64,000 bases of DNA from Trebouxia sp. TZW2008 (Eukaryota > Chlorophyta > Trebouxiophyceae > Trebouxiales > Trebouxiaceae). The stretch covers positions 124,001 to 188,000 of the forward strand of contig BDIU01000182.1 in assembly GCA_002118135.1 (NCBI GenBank), in the 5' to 3' direction. Numbering within the stretch: the stretch's first letter is position 1; each line of letters starts with the position of its first letter. Below the pieces are notes generated by a model, which searched no databases, was not told the origin of the DNA, and was given only the letters and a program-made list of their open reading frames with translations. The position numbers and the translations under genes were made by a program. Of this stretch, positions 1 to 11,900 are shown piece after piece.

Positions 1-2350
1 GCTCAGCAGGTACTGAAGACCGTGGTGATGTGACTGCAGCTTGTCAAGTGACCACAAGCAGTCTGGTGAAATTGAAGCAGTTTTGATCACCCAAGCGAAG
101 CACGTGCCTGAGCCTCAGGGGTGTTCTGTTTTGTTGGACTGTGATCAAGTGCAAATGGATCAAATGAACGCTGGTGTACCTGCCAGCTTGCATCTGAAGG
201 CTGAAGCTGCCTGTAGAGCTCCATTGCTGCTATCTGGCTCAGCTGTGTCATCATCACTGTCGGACAGACCAAAACCCAAAAGAGCACCTGTGGCATCGTT
301 GCCAGACTGAAGTCATGACTAAATTGCCAACAGGATCATTTGACAACATCACACCCATGTGAAGAAGTGATATCGCGTCATGACATACAGAACATATATT
401 GTGAGATGGAACGGCCAACTGCGCTGACGCTGCTCATAGCATGCATGTGCTTCTAGCTTGAATTTGGCTCAACCGATAGCATGGTCAGCTAATCAGGCAA
501 TCTGTGTTGCAACAGAGCTCGAGTGCCTTTAACACTGCCTGAAAACCTTATGTTCCTTGGATAGCCGGTCAAGTAGTCTCATGACAAGCCAAATGCGCGC
601 TTGGATCTCGTCAAATCCTGCTGCTAAGCAGTGAATGCCACGACGAAGCATAACACAGGAGCCGTGTATGCACAAGGTACAGGTACAGCAGCTGTTTGCA
701 TACAAGGTTTAGGCACAGGGCTGTGGACATACAAGCGACAAGGCTGGTGGCTTCAGCAATCAGTGGCTTACATAGCAGGTGCGCTGCGCTGAGGGCAATC
801 TGAGCGTCAGCAGTGCTGCTGTGGGGGAGGCAGTCCCAAATTATCACATCTTGCAATCATTGCTAAGCAATGCATGCCAATGTCGGCTGTATCACAGTAG
901 GTGTTTGCATGCTGAACCCAGGCAAAGCAGAAATGGCTTACATAGCAGGTGTGCTGCGCTGAGGGCGAGCTGAGCGCCATCACTGCTGCTGTTGGAGAGG
1001 CAGTCTTTGATGCCCACTAACAAAAGAGGGTCTGAGAAGATGGCTGGCAGGGAAGCCAAGGGTGGAGATGCCCTGTTGTTGGCCCACACCTGCAGGCACA
1101 GCCAGCTGGTTTATAATCTGATTCAAGTCATTGCTCTGGGGCTGGTGGACGGCATGCTGGTAGGCATGGTCACGGTCAGGACAGTAGTGATGATGATGAT
1201 GATGATGATGGTGATGATGCTGATGATGATGGTGGTGGGGTTGACAGTGGCGGTGATGGAAACAACTAGAATCATCATGATGTTCAGCATGCTGTGCTCT
1301 AGCATGATATGCAAGCAACATAGATGTGTGCCACTGAAGTCAATGCTTCACTGCTGAGCTCTGTCTGGTAAGTATTTCTTGGTCTTCAAGTCTGAAAATG
1401 TCTACTATCAATACAAGCGCAATCCCTATAAACCATGTAACTTTCAAGCATGACTTGCTATGACTAAAATGCATCACATACAAGATGTGCGGTAGTGTAA
1501 CCTGTCTTTGGCACACATTCCCACAAGCAGAAAATAATGGTCAGCACACACAACACACTTTGCTGCTGGACAGGCATGCTTTCAAAGTCATGCTTTCATC
1601 AGCAACATTGAAGTGAATGAAAGGGCACCTCAGAACCTGAGCTCCTCTGCACAGGCGCCGTGACTGCTACTGAAGCTAGGCTGCGCACAACGTTGAAGAT
1701 GCAGTCTGCATAAGCTGCTCTGAGGGGTGCAGCCAAGCTTGAGCAAGCCAAAGCCTTGAGCAAAGCTGCAGGCCAACACTGGTGTATAAGAGAATTGTTC
1801 ACAGGGCGCAGCTGACATGTTGGCGGCAAAATACAACGCCAAGAGGCAGTTTGCATGAGCCACTTTGAGGGGAGCAGCCAAAGCTTGAGTAAACCAATAT
1901 CTTCAGCAATGCTGCAGAGCAACAGCTGAGTGTACATGCTGCATGAACTGAGACATGGCCCAAAGAGCTGACAAGTGCCACACATTATCTGGTGTTAAGT
2001 TTCACTTTGCATAGGCTGCTATTTCAGATGGCCTTGCCCCAACACGTGTCATGAGCAAGCATGAATGCCAATAACCAAGTAGACAGCATGCGGTCATGAC
2101 ACTGCTGCCCATGTGTCAACAGAAGAACAAGCTTCAGATCGGAGGAGCCAATCACCTGACAGCAGGGAGGCAGGCACGCAGCCTTGCCAGCACTTGTGGG
2201 TGCTCTCAGCAAATACCTGAGACAGCTCCTCTGCATGATCACTGCCAATGCTGCCCTGCACAATCTGGTCTGAAAGACGCCGCCAGTAGGGGTCAGCAGA
2301 CCCAGAGAGGGGTCCCTCCATTGCCAAACCCAGCTTGGGGGATATATCAT
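1..2350 (-). CDS. Unidentified gene, partial, exon fragments only
   Basis: I do not recognise this gene. The best exon is 2350-2217: it follows a TGCAG acceptor, ends at CAG|GTATTT, is open for 44 codons and reads like folded protein (it contains SADPYWRRLSDQIVQG). A second likely exon is 1016-942, ending at GCTAT|GTAAGC and containing AQLALSAAHLL, which looks like a HEAT/ARM-type helix. A Ser/Asp-rich open stretch lies near 250-165. Each of the first two has a decayed second copy beside it (about 2580-2420 and 850-765), and a third pair lies at 1920-1830 and 1790-1640. The 3' end runs off the left edge, and the 5' end must lie below 2918, where the upstream gene stops. A helical-repeat protein is a guess; a pseudogene is possible. 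Confidence 0.35.
765..1016 (-). repeat. Two degenerate copies of one small exon
   Basis: The segments 1016-942 and about 850-765 encode near-identical peptides around (Q)LALSAAHLLCKP, and both end at the same donor context, CTAT|GTAAGCC. The right-hand copy has the cleaner acceptor (GTTAG|TGGGC). Confidence 0.6.
1183..1240. repeat. GAT/ATC trinucleotide microsatellite
   Basis: An interrupted (GAT)n run. It creates artificial Met-rich and His-rich open frames on the two strands; neither has other coding character. Confidence 0.9.
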
Positions 2351-2580
2351 CTGCATGCATGGCAGCAGCATCAAGAACAAAAACAAAAATGATGTGCTGG
2401 AGCCTTTCCACTGTTTATGGGTGCTCTCAGCAAACACCCGAGACAGCTCCTTTGCATGTGCACTGCCGATTTTGCCCTGCATAATCTGGTCTGACAACGG
2501 TGGCCAGGAGGGTTTGGCTGACCCAGAGAGAAGTCCCACCATTTGCCCAACTCAGCTTGGGGGGACCTTCATCTGCATGG
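2165..2580 (-). repeat. Tandem copies of the 2350-2217 exon
   Basis: The block 2580-2420 repeats 2350-2190, including the acceptor, the exon and the beginning of the following intron. Relative to the intact copy it carries an indel that breaks the frame near the middle, so it looks like an exon decaying inside an intron or 5' flank. Confidence 0.65.
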
Positions 2581-2917
2581 CAGGTGAATTGGATTCTTGA
2601 AGTAACAACACTTGCTATCATGACAAGGTGACTATGACAACAGTACACTTTTGTGCACCAATTGCTGCATTCAGACTGCAATGGCTCTTTTGAGTACAGA
2701 CATTTCAACAGAAGGACCATTTCACTTGGCTCACATGCTTATACATCAGGTGACTACTGTAGCACCAGAACTTGCAGCTCTGACTTGCTGGCAAAGGATC
2801 AGTGTTGCACCAAACTTGATTCAGCAACAAATGTAGCAATGCCATGAACTGTTGGCAAGTCCTGCGTTGGGCTCACCAGTTTGTGAGTACTCACGTTCAC
2901 TGTAACACACAAAGCCT
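2351..2917. other. Gap downstream of FAS1
   Basis: It holds the 3' flank of the FAS1 gene and a degenerate exon copy at about 2580-2420. I see no convincing start codon or first exon for the gene to its left. Confidence 0.5.
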
Positions 2918-5900
2918 TCAGAAATCACCTTTGGCTGCTTCAGCAGGAGCCGTTGTGTCCCTAGCAGGCGACTGGCTGATGTCCATGGCTTGCTGCCCGC
3001 TTGCAAAGTCAGCTTTCCCAGCAGTAGCAGCAGGGGAAGCTGAAGAAGAAGCTGGTGGTCGTACAGGAGAGTTGCACAAGTCCACCACCATTGGGCTGCC
3101 TTGTTTGGGGGCAGCTGCAGTGGCAGCTGACGGGGCTGAACGGGAATTGCCCGCCCCTGTGGCTGTGCTGGCAGGGGCTGCTTTGAGCGCGCTCTTCCTC
3201 ACAGGGCTGCCTGAGGCCTGCACATGACAGAAGGCTTTCTAGCAGCAAGCTTGCTACATGCGGAGCTTTGCTCCGCTGGCTAGGCTGTTGTGTGCTGAGC
3301 AATATGATGTGCATAGATGGCGAGTGCATATGCTGCAACAGAATGCAGCTTCCCAATAGCACGCTGTGAATTGGCTGGTATGTCTGGGGTTGTCTAGCCA
3401 GTGCATGGCTTGCCTCAGGGCATTCTGCTGATGTGTGACACACTCATGGCCTCATGGTCAAGACTACTAGCTCAAGGTATGATGCAACAAGACTGACAGA
3501 AATCCAGAACACTGCTTGACTGCTGCAATAATGTGGTTGACTTGCCTTGCGCAGGAACCTGTGCATGGTGCTGACAGCTGCAGAAGCAGCTGGTGCAGGA
3601 GCTGCAGGGGCAGGGCCAGATGTGCGGGGCCTTTCAGCAGTGACTGCCTCTGGCTGTGCTGCTGCTGTCTGGGGCTGAGCCTGTTTCCTCATGGCTTCAG
3701 CATCCTCAATGCCTGCAGAGAAAACTTGATGCTTTCTATGTCCTGGGTTTGCAAGTTGATGGACAATTTATAAGCCAGTCTGCTGGCTTTATTGTCCTCA
3801 ATGGCTGCAAAGAGTTGCACATTTCATTTCTGCGTTTCACTGGCAAGCATGCCAGATGAAAGTTATAGTCCAATTTGAAGGCATCCATTTCCTGAATGAC
3901 TGAAAGCTCAGTTTATTCCTGTGTTTTCCTTGCCTGCATGCTAGGCAATTCCACTCTCCAAGCTGTGCTAGGGCACAATTGCAGCAGATCATGTGTGGAC
4001 AGGGCAAGACGTGTAGTGATAGCATGAAACAGTGAATGTCAGCTGTTTTGCTGTGTGGTAATGTGCTATGCGATGATGTGCTATGCTGTGATGTGGTGTC
4101 TTGCCTGCTTCTGCCAGAGCCTCAGCATTGATGACCCACTGCCCTTTCAACCACTGTGCAATGTCCTTCAGCTTGCCGTGTAGCCATTTCTTGGTCACCT
4201 TGCATACTGGGTACGCCTCTGGGAAATCTGCGCACACCTGGGAAAAATCCAAACAGTCTGTATTGCTTACGTTGTTGATCAGTAGAAGCATATGCGGGTC
4301 ATGTCAGATGGTTAAGCATGCGTCAGTCTGTCACCCACTGTGCAATATCCTTCAGCTGGCTGTGGAGCCACTTCTTGATGACCTTGCAACCTGGATACAC
4401 CTCTGGGAAATTCGTACACACCTATGTAATATCATAACTACATGCTGACAGCTGTCCCTTAAGGGTACATACGCCATGCATGCAAGATGGAGCAGGCATG
4501 CCCAGCATCTTGGGGTGCATGAATGAAGTCATGACACGCGGGTTGCAGCTGTTGCACTACATTCAAGGGCACCTCGCCAACGGTGGCATCCAAGAGATCA
4601 GCTTCTCTTTGATTTGTGCAAGCATGTCAGCTGGACTAGGCAAACTTTGCTAGCCAAACAGCTGCCAGCATGAGTCCACAACAGACCTCTGGAATGGCAG
4701 TCAGTGCATTGTGTCCTGGCAGCGTGTGCATGAATAGTACAGTAATTTTGCTTGATGCAGTCGATGTCAGGATGGGCAAACAACAAGCGCTTGCATTCCG
4801 GCTGTAAGCTCCCTCGACACTCACAAAGCCACACTGTGATACACTCTGCCACAATCGTCGTAAGATGAGGCAGCACAGACCGAACTCAAAAGTTGACATC
4901 AGCGCTTGTCATAACATGGAGCAGCCATTGACAGCTTGGGGCAGCACAGACCTGCTTCATGGACTTGACATCAGGGTGGGTGAGCAGGAAATGGACAAGA
5001 TCTGGCAGTGCCTGCTCCATAGCATCCTTAGCCAGTGGCTTAGCTGCACTGCCTGCATTGTGAGCTGTTACTTGACAACTTGCAAACATGCTAAAGACAG
5101 TGCGACTTGCAATACTGAGCATGTCAGCAAGCGTGTCTTGGCACTACTTCTTGCTGGCAGTCAGGTGCAGGGTGTGCATGCCTTTGATAGTAGCTTGGCT
5201 GCACTGCCTACATGAGCAGCTGCTGCTTGTTGGCATGCAAACATATAGGGCAAGCACCGTGATTGCAACAGTGAGAATGTCAGGTCAGCATGCATCAGTG
5301 CCCTCTCTGGCCAAGCTGAATGACATGCGTGCTGCCAATCTGGCTTGTGGGCATAAATGTCGTGGCATGAGCATTAGAACAATTTGAACTGTGAGACCAT
5401 GGCTTCTGCAAGAAGGCCTTGCTGTGGCAAGCAGCAGCTTTAGAGATCAGGACATGCCTGAGTTGTGCTTGGCCTTTGGGGAGTCTGCAGCCTCCTGTTC
5501 TTCATGAAGTTGAGGCATTGTCACAAACACGTTGGCATCCAACACCTGCAAGCCCAGTTGAATCTTGGCCAGAAGACTTTTGTGTGTCTTAGTCAGCTTT
5601 TTCATCTTGTTTGCAGTGTTTGGCATTTGAGGAGTCTGCAGCCTCCTGTTATCCTGGAGGCTGGGGCACTGTCACAAACACATTGGCATCCAAGCCCTGC
5701 AAGCCCAGCCAACCCTGAGTCAGAAGAATGTTGCACTTTGTCAGCTGTTGGTCTTGAGTGCAGTGATTGCTCTTGGGGAGTCTGCAGCTTCCTGTTCTTC
5801 TGGAGGCGTCACAAACACATTGGCGTCCAAGACCTGCAAGCTTGAAATTCTGAATCTTCTGAAGATCGTGGCATTATCACAATGACATTGGCATCCAAGA

Positions 5901-8900
5901 CCCGCAAGCCAACATGCATCCAACTGAGAGGGACTTTTCCTTTGTACATCTTGCATGTTCACAGCAGACAGCAGAAGGCATGCATTGCAAACCAGCTTAA
6001 CCACTAGACATGGCACAATGATGTTTTGCAAGCCAAACGGTGTTGTGTATGCAGACTTGCATGCTAGCAAGGGCAGCCAGCAGGAAGAGGCATACATTGC
6101 ATTGGCTTGACCTAGCTCAGTCATTAGAGATCACACCAAGGTCTCTGTATTGATCCAATCCTACCTGCATGTCAAGGGCAGAGAGTAGGGAGGCATCCAT
6201 GTGGATCTGGGAGGGGTCATCAGGGCCCGGCAGGGAGGTGATGATGAGGGGCCGGTGTGCGCGCTGAGCCTTCTCTAGGGCAGCTTCCAGCATGAGCATG
6301 CTGTGCTTGTGGGTGTAGCGTTCTGCCAGGGGTGCACCTGATGCTGCTAGCGCTGACTGTACCTCACCTACATGGTGACAGTGCTTCAGAGAGTCGCTTA
6401 TAGACTAGCAAGGGAGCAACGTCATGAGGGGTTGGTGCACACGCTGGGCCGTCTCTAGGGCGGCTTCCAGCATCAGCATGCTGTGCTTGTGGGTGTAACA
6501 TTCTGCCAGAGGTGCACCTGATGCCGCTAGCGCTGACTGTACCTCACCTACATGGTGACAGTGCTTTAAAAGTTGCTTATAGACTAGCAAGGGAGCAACG
6601 TCATGAGGGGTTGGTGCACCCACTGCGGCTTCACTAGGGCTGCCTCCAGCATCGGCATGCTGTGCTTGTGGGTGAAACGCTCTGCCAGGGGTGCTCCTGT
6701 TGCTGCTAGTGCTGACTGTACCTCACCTGCATGACAATGATGCTACTGTTGGGCAGTTGAAGACTATGAAGGGGATGATCAAAATGAGGTGCCAGTGCAT
6801 GCGCTTGGCCTTCTCCAAGGCTTTTTCCAGATGAGCATGCTGTGCTTGTGGGTGTAGCGCTCTGCCGGCAGTGCTCCTGATGCTGATAGCGCTGACTACA
6901 GTTCACCTACATGGTGACAATGGATTTGTTGACTGTACCTTCCCTCCAGCTGCAGTTGTTAGCCAGTTGGACACTACAAGACTAGCAATCGATGGACTGT
7001 CAACACGTTGTGCTTGGGGTGTTATCGCTCTGCCAGCTATGCTCCTGATGCAGCAAGCGCTGACTGTACCTGACCTACACGGTGAAGGTAGTACAGTCAG
7101 ACTAAAGCCAGACAAGAAAGTACTCAACACAAGTTCCCACAACACTGTCATATATACTGTTGATCAACTTCTGATTGTGTGCCTTTGGTTGAAATATAGG
7201 CATACCTTCCACCTCTGCTCCGAAGTCATCGTTGTCTATCGGTCCCCCTTCCCCTTCAGACAGGTAGCCGTCATCGACCACGAACCCATCTGCTTGAGAG
7301 TCCTCTTCGTCTTCCATCTCACTGTCCTCCACATCCTGCTCAATCGCATATTATTGATGCTGCAGTTTTGACATTTGTTTTTTCTGGTAATGCATAAAGT
7401 ATTTTATGAAAGCAAAACGATGAGGCCCATGACGATATGATGACTTTTGCAATCATTGATATAGCTGTGAGGAAGGTGCAGGCAGGACTGACTGTTGAGG
7501 CAGACATGATGGAGACAGACAAAGAAGGACCACAGCTTGCAACAAAGGTGTTTGGCAAGGTGCACTGAAACCCTGGGTGACTGTTGATGTCAGATTGGAG
7601 TAGGTGGCTAGTTGTGCAGCATACCACCAGTAGGGGAGACATACACTGCTGTTGACAGCACAGCACAGCATGATTGCATCACTGGACATGCAAGGTAAGC
7701 GGTTGCAACGCAGGCAGAGTTTGTGAACATAGCTTGACATGAGATTCAGGTAGCAGCTTACAGTCAGTGACTCTCCATCTTCTGGCTCTGACCAGTCTTC
7801 ATCACTCTCGACTTCATAGTCCAGGCCAGGCTCATGCACCCTCCAGCACCGTGGCCTCACCATCTGCCTGTGACAATGTATGCAAATGCAGCGCTGTTTG
7901 AATTCCTGAGTACCACGCACTTAGTGCTCAAGGCTGCTAAGCAATACTCAGAGAGAGTATGAGATGAATCATGATGTACAATGTCTTTGTCAACACGAAT
8001 AACAGGCAACATATATTGACATCTGCTACTGCATTCCCATGCTGCTGTTGCATGATGCAGGTACAAAAAATAGCCAGAACCCACACAGCACATGTGTGCA
8101 GGCTTGATTCAGCTGCCGCAGTAGGCAGGCTCGCAGTCATCCTTGTGATCGCTGAAGTGTCACGGCAGATTCTTACACCAAGCCCATGACGCATCAGGCT
8201 GGCAGTCAGACAGACAGACACAGACAGACAGACAGCAAAGAACACTCCAGATCAGGTCCCTTAGTAGGCTGGTCCGCAAAACTCCCTCTTATGGTTGCTA
8301 GAGTGCCACAGCAGCTTCTTGCGCCAGGTTTGCAAGGCTTGAGGTACTTGGACAGACAGGCAAACAGGCAGGCAGGCAGGCAGACAGACAGAGAGAAGGC
8401 AGACAAACAGACAGACAGCAATGACACGCACGCAGGCTTGGACCAGCTGCCACAACAGGCTCCCTCTTGAGTTTGCTGGAGTGCCATAACAACTTCTCAG
8501 GCCATTTGCGCAAGGCTTCACACCGACCACCACCAGACCAGATAGGCATGCAGACACATACACAGAGCAGGGCAGACAATCAGACAGACAGCAAATAGTA
8601 CTCACGCAGGCTTGGACCAGCTGCCATAGTAGGCTGGACCGCAATCCTCCCTCTTGTGGTGGCTGGAGTGCCACAACAGCTTTTTACGCCAAGTGCGCAA
8701 TGCCTCCGGCCGGTAGTCCTGGCCGTAGCGCTCTTGCAAGCTGTGCTGTAGCCGCTCCACTGCATTGGGCTTGCACGCCCAAGATGGTGGCAGACCTATA
8801 TCACAAGTGCCGTGTCCTTCAGAGTGGGGTGCAGATGTTTGCCAATCATTAAACACATCAACCTATTGATAAATACAGCAGTCCTGGCTGCAATGCTCCT

Positions 8901-11900
8901 GCAAGTTGTGCTGTAGCCGCTCCACTGCATTAGGTTTACATGCCCAAGACGGTGGCAGCCCTACATCAGAAGTGTCAACTGTTTTCAATACACAGCATGT
9001 CAGCATGGCATTGAGCCAGGATCACAGCAGCTTCTCACGCCAGGTGCCCAAGGCCTCGGTCGGTGATCCTGTCCATAGTGCTCTTGCAAGCTGTGCTGCA
9101 GCCGCTCCGCTGCATTGGGCTTACATGCCCAAGAGCGTGGTAGGCCTGCACTACAAGTCCCATTTGACTCAATTTTGGGTGTGCATTGCTGCCAACATGT
9201 CAAAGCACCCATCATGTAAACAATCAATGAATCAACCCATTGATCAACCACCCTGCTATTGCTGGCCGTGGGGCTCCTGCAAGCTGTACAGCAGCCGCTC
9301 CACTGCATTGACATTACAAGCCCAAGATGGTGGCAGGCCTGCATGAAAAGCGCCAAATGCTCCAATACATGAGATATCTGCTGACACTTGTGGCAGGACT
9401 AGTACATTGGGAACTTTCCAGCTTAGAGATTCTCTATCATGCTGAAGCACTTGTCTAGAGGATTTTGCTGAGCAGCTTCGCGAAAGCCTGCTTTTTGCTA
9501 AATGTATGGGCTGAATGTGTTGTGTGTGCAGGGGAACCCTTGGTGGAACAAGTCGCCGCTTGGTACATTTGTTTAAAGCTCTTTGTCCCACATGGCTCAA
9601 AAGCGCTGTAGCTGCAGCTGACAGGTGTTTTATTTTTCGATAGACCAGAGGTACAAAATTGCGCTGGTATCATTTGCATTGTCATGGCATCACGTGAAAG
9701 GTGTACTGCATTGTCGTGCAACGCAATGCGACTGGCTCTATGCGTTTTACACCTGTTAGCCTTCTAGGCTTGACCCTGGATCTCCAGCCAGTCAGTGCCT
9801 CCTTGAATGCACCGTGTCACACTCCAGCAAAAGAGTATCACTGGCGCTACGCATTTGTACCTGTCAGCCTCGTGGGCCTGGTCTTGGATTTCCAGCCAGT
9901 TACTCTGTCCTGTGATGCATTATGTGTGTCAGATAGCACGGATCATGTCTGGCTGTATGCATTCTTTACCGGTCAACCTCTTGGGCCTATTTCTGAGTTC
10001 CCAGTCAGTCAGCAGTGCCTCCTTGAATGCACCATGTCACGATTCAGGCAAGACTCCAATGTGGTTGGCACTGTGCAATCTGTACGTGCCACTTGGATTC
10101 TGTCCTAGATTCCGAGCAGTCAGAGCCTCCTTGAATGCACCATCTCACAATGGTACAGCTCAATGTGATTGGCACTGAGCGCTCTGTACCTGTAAGCCGC
10201 TTAGGCTTTGTCCTAGATTTCCAAGCAGTCAGCGACTCTGTGAACGCTTCCAGAACCTGGTCATCACTCCAGGGATCTGCCAGCTGCTGTTCTATCTCCT
10301 CATTGCTTGTGGCATCTGCCAAATTCAGCCTGCAAATGTGACCTCCAATTTTGCAGGCTCTGGTTTATTCTCTATTCATTGATGCATTTGTTTGCAAGGT
10401 CATGAGCGCTTTTATCTCCTGATTGCTTGAGGCTTTTGCCAGACTCAGCATGCAAACTTGACTTGTGAGTTTACACACGCTGATTTTGCGCATTCATTCT
10501 GGTGAATAAGGTCATGCAGGTCCACAGACAACTGCATAGGTGCACGCCTAGACGGTGTTCATGCAATCGCAAAACAACAAATCAATGACCAGCTCATCAT
10601 ATGCAGCAGCTCTTGCATCTGGTATCAGCACCATAAGAAACAGACCAGCAGCAGTGTAAACATGCCCAAAATCCAGGACAGTCATAGCGTCATGGGAGTA
10701 AAGCATGTAACACACCAAAAGATCAATGTTCTTGTTTCATTTGTGAGACTGGCTTTTTCTACAAGAAATATATTGCAGCATACCTAATGCCCACTGGGGG
10801 AGGAGACAGCATGGGCACTGCATCACCAACAGTTGGTTCAGGCTTCCTTGCACTGAAGAAGCTCTGCAGTTGGACACACATACTCACAATCTGCACTTAC
10901 AAGAGATAAGTTTATGTTTACACATGCTTGGCTATGCACTTGGCTGTTCTGTGTTGTGCGGTGTAAGAATGTGGTCAGGTCCTCACGACAAGCATCACAC
11001 TGCATTCTGTTGTAAGTTCTAAATCCCTTAGCATTTAGCATGTCAATGCAAACAGCACTGAAGATCTTGCTGACATGCAGCATGTCTGATGTGGGTCAAG
11101 ATGCTGCAGTCTGCAAAGGGATACCTTGAAGACATTCTGAGACTTCTTCAAGACTCTCTCAGATCCAAAGCCAACAGGCTTAGCTTTTTCAGCCTCCTTC
11201 AAGGCCTGCGTGCAGATCCACTCATGGACTTACTGAGAGCAAACTTGCCACCCTCACGCTAGCATGCGTCATTATGGGCAGAGGCTGTTGCCATGCATAT
11301 GCAAAGCTTGCAGATGACAGCGACCGATCACCTGTGAGACAGTGTGTATATTCCAAGCAAGACTTGAGAGCTCCAGGAGACGCTTTTGCGTGCGCTGCAA
11401 GTGATGCCAGATCAGCACGGAGAGAGCATATGTATTGCATAGTTCCAGCTGTATGGCATGCGTCCCACAAGACCTCCAAATCAGCAAAATCAGGCATCAG
11501 CTTGCCATGCCACTAACATCCTGGCCAGAACAGTGCCAATATGGCATCCCTGTATTGCAATTGTGCAAGCAGTCGCTTGTAGCAATGTCAGAGGATGATG
11601 ACACTATCTGCCTACTGTCCGCCTGGACACTGCAACATGATGCAGCAGTGCCCAGGCGGCAATGTCTGCACATGACAGCAGTCATGCCGGAGTCCATTTT
11701 CAATGTGGCACAATGGAAGACAGCATGGCAATTGAACCACCTTCTCCTTTCGAGCTGCCTCCTTTTCTTGTTTGGCCTTTTCCTTCTCTGCCTCCTTCTC
11801 TTGCTTAACCTTTTCTTTCTCTGCCTCCTTTTCTTGCTTGACCTTTTCTTTTTCAGCCTCTTTCTCCTGCTTTACTTTCTCCTTCTCAGCCTCCTTCTCA

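Noticed and set aside
980..1357. Met-rich and His-rich open frames on both strands
   Set aside because: They are translations of a GAT microsatellite and have no coding context.
11222..11497. Minus-strand frames between FAS1 exons 6 and 7
   Set aside because: Joining exon 6 (ends 11741) directly to exon 7 (starts 11205) keeps phase 0 and family order; the frames inside have no fitting splice sites.
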